64,000 nt of DNA from assembly GCF_937616625.2 (NCBI RefSeq), contig NC_065574.1:3472001-3536000 (forward strand), read 5' to 3'. The notes under the pieces were generated by a model. The model made no database searches and had not been told where the DNA came from. It saw nothing but the letters and a program-made list of their open reading frames with translations. Positions 23,201-36,300 of this stretch are shown piece by piece; positions within the stretch are counted from its first letter, which is position 1; each line of letters starts with the position of its first letter. This DNA is from Mercurialis annua. Taxonomy: Eukaryota; Streptophyta; Magnoliopsida; Malpighiales; Euphorbiaceae. Position numbers and translations under genes: made by a program.

Positions 23201-26171
23201 CTTCTGCTGGCTGCTGCCTCTCCCGAATAATAGGGGCTGTATATGCAGATTGTCATTGTGAAAATCTTCATGGAGAAACATAACACTACAATAGTATATA
23301 GAAAAAATAATAAGCATAAATATAAATTAGGAAGATTGTGACCTTCACTACAGGACTAGAACCAGTTCTTGCATCCCAGAATATAAGGCATGAATCATCA
23401 CCCACACTACAAAACTCCGTCTCACTACACGTTGAAAATATAAAACATGATAGAAATCAAAAGGGAGGAAATTTCAAAGGAGCTGAGGGACTAAGCTTCT
23501 AAAGAAAGTGACAAGCATATGATAGATGATACACTAGAAATTCATGAATGGATAATAAGTGTATTTTATTGAGAACTACCTTGATGGGCAAAATTGAACA
23601 TCTTCAACCGTATCCTCATGCCCATGGTAGATACCACGGGGCTGGATAGAAGGACTTCTAGTAAATTTATCATTTCTGCCACCAAATTTAGAAGTGTGTT
23701 TGGCTTTGGAGCCACCAGATCCAGAAGATTTTGACGAAACTAGGCCATCTGCCAAGCTTGAGTTATGATCCTCTAAGCTCCACAGCACCACTGACTTATC
23801 CTTACCTACAATTAAAAAAACTCCAATCATTAAGGATATGAAACACTAGTTACAATAACAGGCTAAGCCAGCCGATGGGTAATAAACTGGCAGTTACTAA
23901 CTATATATTTGTTTCAAAATGGATACAAAGTTTTAGTTCCTTTTTTATTTTATAACCAGATTTTAATTTTAAATTCAACAATGAGTCTTTCATGGAATTT
24001 TGATAAATTTTTGCTAGCATGAAAGAATATTTCAAGAATGTTCTCCACAGTAGCAGCCGCATGATCCCAAATCCATATGGCTACGACATGGTTGTTGATG
24101 TGGAGAATATTCTGTAAATATTATTTCATACCAGCAAAAGTTTACAAGAATTTCATCAAAGGCTCATCATTGATTTTAGAATTGAAGTCTGGTTACCAAA
24201 AAGAAAAAGAAGTTAGCATCCAATTTGAAACAAAGGGCATAGTTTGATTACTGCCATACTTTATTACACACCAGCCAACAATAGCTTAGGACCGGACAGG
24301 ATAGAAAATTTTTCATAATCCGAATTGAATTACATAAAAAGATCGGTAAACAACATAGTAGAGTTTAGGAAGATTGCATGCCCTCTTAAAAAGATAATTG
24401 TTAAGTAGCTTAGGATAATCACATCCAAAGTGAAAGTGTAATACAATGGTTACACATTACTTTCAAAGATGGAAAACACTCTGGCATTTTACATGAAATG
24501 GTGGCTAACATAACAACATATCACACCTTAATGATGAAAACAAACTCCATGACACGTAATTATAAAACCTGTTATCAAGTCCCAAATATACCATGAAAGA
24601 AAATTTTGAGAATCCATGAATGGGAATAATAAAAATCAAATCCAACCTCCAGATAGCACAAAAGATGCAGTTGGACACATGGCAAGAGCAAATTCAGCAT
24701 CATCTGTATGCCCTTTTAATACCTGGAATATAGTGAGACTAAGTTAATAAATGGAATTCATTTAAAAAAACCAACAAAAACCAAATTTACAGCAATGGAT
24801 GAACACTTCATGTACATTAAAATAAATGATGCTTAACTCACAGGGGTCAAAGATAGAAAAGGTTGTATAATGCAATTTAATTACAGATGAAAAGAAATTA
24901 AAAAGTACTAAGACATAAACAATTGTCAGAATATAGGACAAACCAGATCTGGACACGACTCTGGAGCTCCCATGACAGCATGGCGATTGGGTTGAGCATC
25001 AATATCCCAAATGAGGACCTGTTTTAAAAGTGATCATATAATTTAAATTAAGCACCATTAAGAAATCAAAGTGAAAAGCAGTAATCAATAATTATAAATC
25101 CATTTTATAAGTAAAAAATGAGAACTAAATGCTTACTTCAGGACTATCAGTGTGTGTGGCCACTATCTTATTATTCTGTGGCAGTTCCCTGATTCTGTTC
25201 ACCTGTAAAAAAAACACGTTGCAAACCTTAACATTCATTGATAATAAGAGAACAACAATGTGTGTATTGACACTTCTTAATTTGTTTCAATATTTTGACA
25301 GCATAAATTTTTTTAAGGGATCATTGGTTTCCCAGACATACATGTATATTGTATATAACTTGAAAACACTTCCCATTTTCCAAATTAGAAATATTCCATA
25401 AGGAAAAGTTATCCATATGCAAAAGTCACTTCTATAATTTACCTCGCCCGGATGTATGATGGTTTTATACTTCCTTACAAAGGGAGAGCGTGCTTCTTCG
25501 TTAAACTGTTAGATCATATAAAAATTAAGTCCTTAGTATTAACATTATTATAACAATTGAAAAATAGGTGCAAAAGGGAATGATTACTGCAGTATAACTA
25601 TGATTAATATACCTGAGAAATATGCTCAGCAGCAGCAACCCTAGGTTTAACAACTTCACAATTCGCAATTACAAGCGTATTTGGAACACTTCCATCAGTC
25701 TGCTTATATGATAGGAAAATGAAACAAAATCCGTCACAAATCCGTCACAAATTACACGAACAAGCTACTAATTATCGTCACCTGTTCAGAGAGGTATAAA
25801 CGCTGACGGTGCTTGTAAGTTGATTCTTCAAGCTCCGCACCCCATCTGTTGTATACCAGTCGATAAAAACGATCGATTATCAAATGATGTAAAACGCATT
25901 TTCCTACACAAAAGAAACCCTAACTTAAAAAAGACGATAAAAAACAAAGAACGTAGATATAAGTGACTGACCGGCAAGAGAGTGACGGCCACACGAGGTT
26001 GTGATTAGCAATCCAATCGTAGAGAACCGGTACTAATGTCTTCCATTGTGCATACCTGTCGTCTACTGGTTTCTGGTTCTTGCTCATTTCTACTTTCGGG
26101 TTGGTTTTCAATTTCTCTTCTGTGTTTTTTTTCTGAATGTTCTTCGGTTTCTCTCTGCTTTCCCGCCTCAT
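20244..26171 (-). CDS. MSI4: WD40 repeat histone-binding protein of the MSI4/FVE type
   Basis: Fifteen exons on the minus strand: 25972-26171, 25782-25845, 25613-25699, 25443-25505, 25137-25202, 24944-25018, 24647-24722, 23580-23805, 23343-23424, 22487-22560, 22142-22253, 21989-22063, 21269-21348, 20990-21092, 20244-20318. All join in phase to 485 residues. The N-terminal histone-H4-binding helix is clear (residues 43-67, WKTLVPVLYDW, HNLVWPSLSCRW). WD40 blades follow, with GKDKSVVLW, GHEDTVEDVQF, DDSCLIFWDARTG, HCVDWNPH, GSSAEDGILNIWDYG and VIDFHWNAADPW. A Ser/Gly/Lys-rich loop separates blades around residues 230-260. FVE/MSI4 works with histone deacetylase and CUL4-DDB1 complexes in autonomous-pathway flowering control and cold response. 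The N-terminal tail is shorter than I recall for FVE, so the close relative MSI5 cannot be excluded. An in-frame stop lies upstream of ATG 26169-26171. Confidence 0.93.
20645..20880. repeat. AACCGAACC-type fold-back repeat in the last MSI4 intron
   Basis: The left part reads AAATCGAACCGAACTAAATA and later parts carry the inverse CAGTTCGGTTCAGTTCG. The right end is CACATGCACATCCCTAC. Similar elements stand in the GMC-oxidoreductase introns (46663-46821, 49353-49936, 51130-51525). This is a repeat type common in dicot introns; its transposon class is uncertain. Confidence 0.5.
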
Positions 26172-26280
26172 TACTCCAAGCTCTGAGTGGCGCGTCAACT
26201 GTCAGTCTCGGAGTGTAGTTCCGTTGGACCGTTCTTGATTAGGAAGCTGGGCTTCAGTCTAGACCCAATATCGAATATCT

Positions 26281-26550
26281 GAGCGAGTAAAAAGTCATAT
26301 AAGTCCCTGAACTTGTGACTCGAGATCAAATGACTCAGTTTCAACTATTTTAATCAATTAAATACAATACTCTCTTGATTAATCAAGGAGAAAGCTGAGC
26401 CATCCGAGTCTTTAACTTCGTTCATATTGTATGATTTTATTCTTAATTGACTTAATAATAAAGAATATTGTCCTAATTAATTAAAATCCCTAAAACTGAG
26501 TTTATTTAAATGTGAATTTTAAATTGAGAGACCGGATTGACCCTTTGTTC
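26281..26550. mobile_element. Decayed MULE-MITE-like fold-back element
   Basis: The right end TTGACCCTTTGTTC is the inverse of the GAACAAAGGGTCAA terminus of the element at 15164-15516. The left end (AAGTCCCTGAACTTGTGAC) also resembles that family's inner arm. Flanking duplication is not clean, so the limits are approximate. Confidence 0.5.
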
Positions 26551-28768
26551 AGATCTGAATGTATTTTAAAGCCTGTTTCCTTGGACTATCTAAAATTACC
26601 TGTACATAATTGAACTAATTTCTATAACATTTTGTAAAATTCATAATTTTTATAAAAAAATAGTTTTATAATTTATTTAAATTATTTTGATGATGTACGA
26701 ACATTGCTATAAATTATTTTGTTAGATCAACTACTTATTTACTTGATAGCTCAAATTATGCTTTAATTAATCAATATTTAAGAAGTCATGCACTTATTCA
26801 TTTATTATTTGACTTATTTATATTATAATTGCTCGGCATCTAAATTACTATATTTTTTACTAGATAATTATACAAATTTAAATTCAAGAGCGTAAAAATT
26901 CTTAAAAAAGAAGTTCTAGGATCTAGATGCATCTTGTACTTATTTTTCATGAGCTGCAAGTCCTATTTTGCCACATTAACGCCACTTCGGGAAGGTTTAT
27001 GTTTTGTTACGAGATGAACCAAATTAAAACAGAAAAATATATTTCGGGTAAAATTTGAGACATTTTAAACATTGGAATAATTTTTCGTTAAATATTTGAA
27101 TTTTTTTTTATTTGGATTTTCGTGTAAAATGAATAGTATAAACTAATTTTAGGTAGGTTATTCTTCCAATATACACACTGACTTTATTTAATTTAATGCG
27201 CTTGACAGGAGTACAATTTTACTATTCTAAAACTTTATTTAATTTTCTGTCAAATTTTAAACTAGTACTAGTATTTTTATTTTTAATTCCAGGACTCATA
27301 ACACAGAAATAGGTAATGAATCAACTTCTATTCATAGATTCATTAATGTTCTCACAATAAGTCTAATCATGAATCTTTATTGTAATTATGAATTATAAAA
27401 CTTTAATTTAATTTATACAAATTTGGTAGTAATTAAACTAAGTCTAATTATTATACTATTTGTTAGTATTATTAAAATGACTCATTTACCGAAAGTATTA
27501 ATGTCTAGGAGATCGCACCGTCCAATCCTTTTTGAAGAAAGCATATATGGGCGGCGATGTGGATCCCATCAAGTTGAATGAAATACAGATGGGTACCCAG
27601 CTATTTTAGCATTTTATTTTCTAGCCATTGATCTGTAGACACGTCATCAAATCCACTAAAGTCAGTTTTGATCAACGGCTGGTCCACAAATGATGAACCA
27701 TCACGATGGCTGATGATTCGGAGGACAGCTTACTTACTAGCTGTTAAAATTATACTCTATTACCGAATTAAGCCCTAAAGTTAATAAATATAAAAAATCA
27801 AATTTATTTAATTCACATCCTACATATTTTAAAAAAATATATACTATAGATGTGTATTTTCAAATTAATTTGACTTTCTATTTAATTCTCTCATTTACAG
27901 TAAGTAGAGAAAATAATTAAGTATCTATATTGATTAATTATTTTATAAAAATACCACAATTATATTATTTAATTAAATAATTTTATGTATATTTTTCAAA
28001 TAATATCATAGCATTTAATAATATTACTATAATTAATACAGTTATATTATATTTTATCATTTAAACGATGCTATAAAAAATAATTTAAAGTATTTTTATT
28101 TAATACAAAAAAAAAAGTACCTGAATTATAAGATTAATGAAATAATTAGAGCAAGTTCTTTGATTTTGTTCTATTTGTTTGGCATCATGTGATTTTTGTG
28201 GACACTTATAAGACTCATGTCTCAGGAATCTTTTTACAGAAGATAGGGTACATGAGCATGTGTTAATTTGTAGTTACTCAATTGTATTTTTCAATTTTCA
28301 AATAACAAAATTAACAATATGATTCTACTAATAAAAATAAAATAAAATGCTAGATATCATTTTACCATTGATATTTCTAAAACCAAACAGTTTTAATTAT
28401 TAAACGGCACTTTACCTTTGAATTAGGGGGGAAAAGGGAATAAAGATCAAATTTGTGACTTTAAAAAGTACGCCATATACTTGACATTTTAGTTCATTTT
28501 ATTCCTCAAATTTCAAATTGACCAATAATTTTATGTCACATTAACTCTAATTTGTATACAATGGTCTAGTTATTTTTTGCTATTTCATATGAAAGAGTAA
28601 AACGAATAAAAATAGTTTTAAAACCTATAAAATTAACCTTCAATAATTTGTTGCAATATAAACTTACAACTAACCATATGTTACCAACATAAAATTATCC
28701 CTTTAAAAGCATTACTATTAAAGTCTTTTGTTGATAGTAATAATTATCATTTATATCATAGTTAAAAA

Positions 28769-29071
28769 GCGACAGTGTTATAAAAATTCACCAATTTTAC
28801 ACATTTTCAATTTAAATATCGTCATTTCCATACATTAATTACCAATATTTTTCAATGCAATACACTATTTTAAAATCCACTGAAAATCGTTGACATGTCT
28901 CTATCCAGTTCATTCTGACATGTCACTATCTGGTTGTCAACTCAACGATTTTCACTCAGTGTATTGATTTGAAAAAAAATGATAGTTGGTATATGAAAAT
29001 GACGATTTTTAAATGGCGTGATTAAAATGACAAAACATATAAAATTAGTGAAATTTTATAACATTAACCTC
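28769..29071. mobile_element. Fold-back MITE, probably MULE type
   Basis: The left arm GCGACAGTGTTATAAAAATT matches the inverse of the right end (AAATTTTATAACATTAACCTC) with mismatches. Flanks are AGTTAAAAA and AGTTAATAA, a 9-bp duplication with one difference. The centre has nested smaller inverted repeats (ATCGTTGACATGTC against ACAACTCAACGATTTTC-like words). No coding capacity. Confidence 0.65.
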
Positions 29072-30381
29072 AGTTAATAACACATACAATGTAAAAGAAA
29101 AAAGGCAATTAAATTCGGCTTTATGATCTAAAAGAATCTAGATGTTCCTATCTCTTGTTAGCTATCACCGAAATTATTTTAAATTTGCGTTTTTATTTTA
29201 TGTATCTTTCTCTTAAAATATGTAAAAAGCACATAACAATGTGCTATTTAATCAAATTCACTTATCGATATGAGCAACAATGAAAGTATTTAAAGACTTT
29301 ACAGAAAAACATGTCTTAGATGGCAATGCTAAGTAATATTTTAATTGTGTAAACCGTTCTAGATATTTGGTGGTATCCATCGACATGTTCTCATAAAGGT
29401 ATTTTTGATGGTGCTAATGATATGTAGGTGCGATTGGTTGTATCAGTGATTTTGCAGGTAAAATAATATTGGTTGAGACTAGACGTTTTCTTGGCGTAGC
29501 TATACTATTTGTAATAGAGGAATTGACGCCTCAAACATCGGCAAAGAGGTGTTACATATAGAACATAGCGATCTAGTTTTCAAAAAAGACAATAAAACAC
29601 TTGTTAATGACTTTTTTTTGCAAATAAAACACAACGATCTATGGTAACAACATAAGTGTTAGAGTAGTATTAGAAGATATACTACATATAGTTTTCCATT
29701 TTTTGAATATATGAACTGTAAATATAATTGGATAGTCTGTTTGATGGCTAGAAAAACACTTGTTAATGACTTTTTTTGCAGTACTCATCACTTTGCTACG
29801 TAACTTCAAATGTGTTAAAAAGTCATTCATTTTTGTATTGTTCACATTTCATTTAATGGAATTTAGCATTTGACAAAAAAAGATAATATAATTATGAAAG
29901 GGGATAAATAATTTGATTTTACTGTGGATAATATTTACCAATATTAATGCATAATAATATGACTGTATATATCTCTCTAAAATCGATATGATTAATCCAT
30001 TGAAAAATTGATTTATAGTTGTTTGTTTTTTTAAATTTTTATAGTTGGTTAAAATTCAATTAGCATACCAAAAACAAATTAATCTTTGGGAAAATAATCT
30101 TTTTACCTTGTAGGCATATTCTTTTTACCAGAAATCAGCAATTCATTATTTATTTATATTTTAAATCGAAAAGGCACAGTCAAGCTTATGCACCCTTTTT
30201 AAATTAAAATAAAAATAAAATTCCAAAGCAAGACACGCAAATACAAAAAAGAAAATAAAATTATATTTGTTTATTCTTTTCGATCTCTCTGCTTTCTTTA
30301 TCAAATCAATCGATCTTCACTGCCTAACATTGCTTAGGTCAAATTAAGCTCCCGTCCCTCTCTAGTTTAGATCCAATTCAA

Positions 30382-33300
30382 ATGGGTAATCTCTCAATTT
30401 TGATCTATTTGATCCAATTTCTTCATTTCATCTGCATTTACGTTTAATTTTTTATAAAAAAACTGAAGTTGTATTAATGTTAATTTTGCTTCGAATTGCT
30501 TGCTTTTAATTTGTGCTGTAGCGATAATAATTATGATGCGTTAGTTTTGTTTAATATGTAACTGCTTCTGCGGTTTCTGGTTTTGTTGTTAAATTGGTGG
30601 ATTTTTAACTGATTAATTAAGGTTGAAACTTGTAATCATGCTATTTAATTAGTCAATTAGCTAGGTTTGACCCAATTTTAAACCGTAATTGGGGTTTTAA
30701 GAACTTTTTGTGTGATTGCATACTTGTTTTCGGGTTTTGGATATTGGATATTGGATCTTGGTGAAATTGTTAAATTTCTTTTGTGATATAAAAAGTTTGA
30801 TACTTTGAGATTTGCATGAATTAGGATAACAAAATCGGAAAGTTCCGCTTACCGATTTTTTTTTCCTCGTCAACTTTAGCTTAGGATCGAGTAAAAAACA
30901 TAAAGAAAATTTAGCTTAGGTATTGCTAATCAGTATTGGTTATGATATTGGTGTCTGATATTTTTCTTTTCGAGGTGTTGATTAAGTCTTACTCTGTCAT
31001 TGAGTGCCTAGTTTGAGCTCTTTTATTATTTTCAATGTGAATAGAAATGAATGAGCGATATGTTTGAAGGCATAAAGGCGTATTATGTCATGAAGCTTTG
31101 GAAGCTATAGTTTACATTTCAATTTAATTTGTGAATTTTTGGGTTTCCAGCGAAGAGTGAAGAGAGTTGCTCTACGCAGCTGATTGATGGAGATGGTACA
31201 TTTATGACTTCTGGACTAGAACAATTTATCAAAGAAGTGAGATTGGGGGAATGTGGACTATCATATGCTGTTGTCTCCATCATGGGTCCACAAAGTAGCG
31301 GTGTGTATTCTTCAATTTCTCCATTACCTTGTTTGATTTCTATAGTAGAAACAGAACAATACAATTCAGCTAGCGAATCATGAAAAGGTTTCCTTGAAGT
31401 AAATATAAGTCGCAGGTAAATAGGTTTAATTGTGTTTTCTACATATTGAACAGGGAAAAGTACTCTGTTAAATCATTTATTTGGTACCAGATTTAGAGAG
31501 ATGGATGCATTTAAAGGAAGGTATCCTTCTATTCCTCTTATGTTAGATTGATTCTGTTTCTTTTATGTTCAAACAAGTTGGGTTTCAAATGCTTGACTTG
31601 TTACCCATTTCAGGTCGCAGACCACTAAGGGAATTTGGTTAGCCAAATGTGCTGGCATTGAACCATGTACACTTGTAATGGACTTGGAGGGCACTGATGG
31701 AAGAGAACGTGGAGAGGTAACCTTGTCAGTTCTTTCTTTCTTACTTGAATAGCTATTAAGCATTTTTCATTTATCAATTTCATCAGTACCCCTTGCATTT
31801 TCTGGTGTTTTCAGTTCTCTATCATCTCTTATATTCTGTCTAAAGTTTGAATTTATATAAAGACCATATTCTAACGATCATATTGTGGTACTACTAAGTT
31901 TCAAATGTTTTTGTTTTATCTACCTTCTGATATTTTAAACTCATTATGAATTGACCACAGCAAACATTTTCCTCATAAGGAACCCCCCCTCCTCTTTTCA
32001 GTTCCGTCCTTCTAGTAATTGCTCTCACGTCTCTGTACCAATCTCTTGTTTTAGGATGATACAGCATTTGAAAAGCAGAGTGCCCTGTTTGCCCTTGCTG
32101 TCTCAGATATAGTATTGATTAACATGTAAGATTTTTATCGAGTACTGGATCTTAGTACAAAAAATTTATTAGCATCGTACAAAGTGGTTACTTGTTAATG
32201 TCGTGCTTAATCTTGCTGGGGAACATTTTTAGGTGGTGTCATGATATTGGCCGGGAGCAAGCTGCAAATAAACCTCTTTTGAAGACTGTATTCCAGGTAC
32301 TTGTACTGCAATAGTCTTTTATAAGCAATCATTCTGGATTTCATAACTTTCTATTGTTCTATCTCACAGTTTTTCTATTGCTAGGTTATGATGCGATTGT
32401 TTAGTCCGCGCAAAACAACTTTGATGTTTGTTATACGTGACAAAACTAGGGTATGTTTCTTATTTAGTCGATGTTTTTTTTGGTTTAGTTGATGTTGCAA
32501 CTTAAGAAAGATCGTTATTTGATTTATAAATTTTGGTTTGATCTTCAGTGTCTTGTTTAAAGAAATCTTGGATAAATGTTTTATTATGTTTTGATATTTG
32601 TTGCTTACAGACACCACTAGAGAATTTAGAACCGGTTCTGAGAGAAGATATTCAGAAGGTAAAATATGTGCTACTTTTATTCTTGTTTGTTGATTTATGG
32701 GAGTACTTTTTTTTACGGCACGTTTTCCCCTTAACCTGCAGATATGGGATGGTGTTCCAAAGCCACAAGAACACAAAGAAACGCCTTTAAGTGATTTTTT
32801 TAATGTGAGATATTGCGTTTTCCTTAGCGATAAGCTTCCTCCTCTAATAGACAAGAAAATATGCAGCTTTTGTGATGATCTGTTGTTGCTTGTGATTCAT
32901 CAATAGGTTGAAGTTGTTGCACTTTCTAGTTATGAAGAAAAAGAAGAGCAATTCAAAGAGCAGGTGAGCGTAGTTGCCTATCTATTTATATAGCATACTC
33001 GTGGCATATACACAAGAAGTTACATTTCCTTTTTAGAGATTCATGATTCTAGTTCTTTATGGATTCAACAGTCCTTACTTCTTACCATTGAAGTGAATCA
33101 CATTCAAGTGAATTTACTTCTTGTGCAGATTTTAGTCTGTAATATATAATATAGGCCTAGTTTTTCTGGACTAGGGAATTTTGTTTGACATTCCTTTGCG
33201 AATCTGCTGATTTACAAGGTTGCTAGTTTGAGGCAACGATTCTACCATTCTGTTGCCCCTGGCGGGCTTGCTGGAGATCGGAGGGGTGTTGTTCCTGCTT

Positions 33301-36300
33301 CTGGTTTTTCTTTTAGTGCTCAGCAAATGTGGAAGGTCATTAAGGAGAACAAGGATCTAGACCTTCCCGCCCACAAGGTAATTTTGTAAGTGTTTTCTAG
33401 GACATGGGCGCTAACGCTTTATCATTCTGTTTTATGACTTCTTATGTTCTTCCATTTACAGGTAATGGTTGCCACAGTACGCTGTGAAGAAATTGCTAAC
33501 GAAAAGTATGCTAATTTCAGCGCTAATGAGGTATGGTATTTTTTTTATCATTATTGTAATTCCTTGAGATTTGATAGAATTTTTATTTCTACTATGGTTA
33601 AAACATGGCTTCGCTGATCTTTTTCTCTTAAACAGGAGTGGTGCCAAATAGAAGAGGCTGTGCAATCTGGTCCAGTCTCTGGCTTTGGCAAGAGGCTCAG
33701 TTCAATTCTAAATACTTGTTTTTTAGAGTAAGTGCCATTGATCTCAGACTGTTTCATGTTATGTTTGATAGAAAGCTTAATGCTTCTGCTTTAAGCTGTG
33801 TGGGCATGTATTATCTATAGCCGATGCACTTTGTTGGCACATTGGTTTTGTCTCTAGTTATAGGGTGGAGACAGATCTTGTTGACCAGTGTTTGTAAGAT
33901 GGGATTGTATGAGAGCTACATGTTAAATCATCTGCTGGTCTAATTTTGTATGAGGTTTCACATGGTCATTTTATTGTCCTAACACTACAAATGAAGCCAA
34001 TGTGATCCCTTTGCTGTCTTTGACGATTTGTACAAGGAATAAGAGTGGTTTTGTTTACTGATCTTCTCTGCATTTGTTTTCGATGCCATTGATACTGTGC
34101 TCTGGATATACGAATCTTTTTCTGAGCTCTTATTTCATGGCCTAGGATCATCATCAAAATCCATGCTGTTAAATTTGTTAATATCGTGAAGTTCTTGTTT
34201 TCTTGTAATTCTAGGTATGATGCAGAAGCTATCTATTTTGATGAAGGAGTCAGATCTGCAAAGAGAAAACAGCTTGAAGGAAAATTGTTGCAAGTAATTC
34301 ATCTCTTCATTAGTATTTAGTTTTTGGCAGCTTTAAGCTATTTTGATCTATGCAGAAAACTTCACCATTTTAGTGAAAATATTGGTTATTTATCTATGCA
34401 TATGTCTACCCACAAGCAACTAAAAGGTAAATAATGAGAGAACGAGAAATTACATTATGATATGGTCACCGGTGATCATTTTTCGGGGTGAAGTTTTCAT
34501 GTGATGGAAGGGGTACCCTCTATCATGTAGCTCAATGTGCAATGGACCTCGCGATGTGGCCATGATAAATTAAAAGGGAAAGAGAGGAAATAATCTATTT
34601 GAATTAGAACAGGTGCTACTTTGAAATCAATGGCTGTCTTTAGAAGAATGAGCTGTTAGTAAAAATATGAAGGCAAAAGGGAAAAATAATCTTTATACTT
34701 GTGGCTGGATTGGACTACACAGGAGGCCCTTGGAAGCCTTTGTTGTGACTCGCAAGGTTCCAGCTTTTCGATGATTCTCTAACCAAATTGGAGTCTAAAC
34801 GTTAAACTAGGACACATCGCATTTCTTTCATGTTTTTGTGGGTGTCTCCTTTCTTACAATATTTTTATTTTTTATTTCTGCATTTTCTATGTGTAAATTG
34901 ATTTTTCATATGGCTTATATATCAATAATCTACAAGAAGTTAAACAAGTGTGTATTTTTTTTGAACTTCTGATTAATTTTCAGTCTTTAAATTTGGCAGC
35001 TTGTCCAACCGGCCCACCAGTCCATGTTGGGACATATACGGTCAGGAACTCTCGACAAATTCAAGGAAGCATTTGATAAGGCCTTGGCTGCTGGGGAAGG
35101 ATTTTCTTCAGCCGCTTATTCATGCACTCAGTCTTACATGGCTACATTTGATGAAGGATGTACAGGTACTGTTAACACTTCAGTCATTGAAAGATGAAAA
35201 AAAAAAAAAAAAAATTAATGAAAAAATATAAGGCATATAGTTCATCAAGAATTCTTGTAATTTGGAGTGAAAATAGTCTGGTAAGGAATTTGATCATTAA
35301 GATCATTAATAAGGGTGGGTGAATCGTATTTGTTCTATTCTACCCCATTTTGTATGAGTACTTAAAATTAGACTTACTGACTGGACGGTCTTGACTGATG
35401 AAAGTAAGTTTGATACTATTGATTGTTACAGATGCTATAATTAAACAAGCAAACTGGGACACTTCTAAAGTGAGGGATAAGCTTCGACGTGATATAGATG
35501 CTCATGTGGCTTCTGTCCGTGCTGCTAAGCTGTCCGAACTTACATCATCTTTTGAGGTTTGATTGAATACAGCTTGCTCTCCTTGTTGATTTTTTTGGCA
35601 TTATGTTATCATTTCATTTGATGATACACTGTTTCATTTCATAGAAAAAAAATATAAACCTATCCAAAATTTTGGATCTACTGTTATTTTGTAAAAGCTT
35701 GTTTGACACGCTTAGCAACAGCTAACGGTTTTTCCAGTTTTATGATTCCTAGATGTTTGTATTCTGTGCCAAAATTTCACTGCAAGTATTTACAGGCAAA
35801 ATTGAACGAGGCATTATCAGGACCTGTTGAAGCTCTTCTTGATGGGGCTAACAGTGCGACTTGGCCAGCAATACGGAACCTTCTGCAGCGCGAGACAGAA
35901 TCAGTCGTTACTGGTCTCTCCAGCGCACTTGCTGGCTTCGACATGGATGAGCAAACTAAGGAGAACATGCTTAGCAGTTTGAAGAATTATGCAAGAGGTG
36001 TAGTTGAAGGAAAAGCAAAGGAAGAAGCTGGACGAGTCTTGATCCGTATGAAGGACAGGTGGCAACTCCTGGATGTTTTTAAACTCAGTTTAATTAATTA
36101 ATGAGTGCATCTTAATTATTTACCCTTACATTACATATGCAGGTTTTCAACGTTGTTCAGCCATGATTCTGATTCAATGCCACGAGTTTGGACTGGAAAG
36201 GAAGATATTCGAGCGATCACTAAAACTGCTCGGTCCGAGGTATGTTGCAACTCATGTTCCATTAAATCTGAATCTACATTTCATTTTCTATTTTCTTATT

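Larger units (their letters stand above)
26172..30381. other. Spacer between the divergent MSI4 and RHD3 genes
   Basis: Both flanking genes point away from this 4.2 kb stretch, so it holds both promoters. I see no coding gene. A decayed fold-back element lies at about 26281-26550 and a MITE at 28769-29071. An island with higher GC content stands at about 27490-27740. The final 100 bases or so (30280-30381) are the pyrimidine-rich RHD3 leader. Confidence 0.6.

Noticed and set aside
32381..32854. 157-residue reading frame on the minus strand inside RHD3
   Set aside because: It spans RHD3 exons and introns in antisense, with no family character or own splice logic. It is a shadow of the gene.
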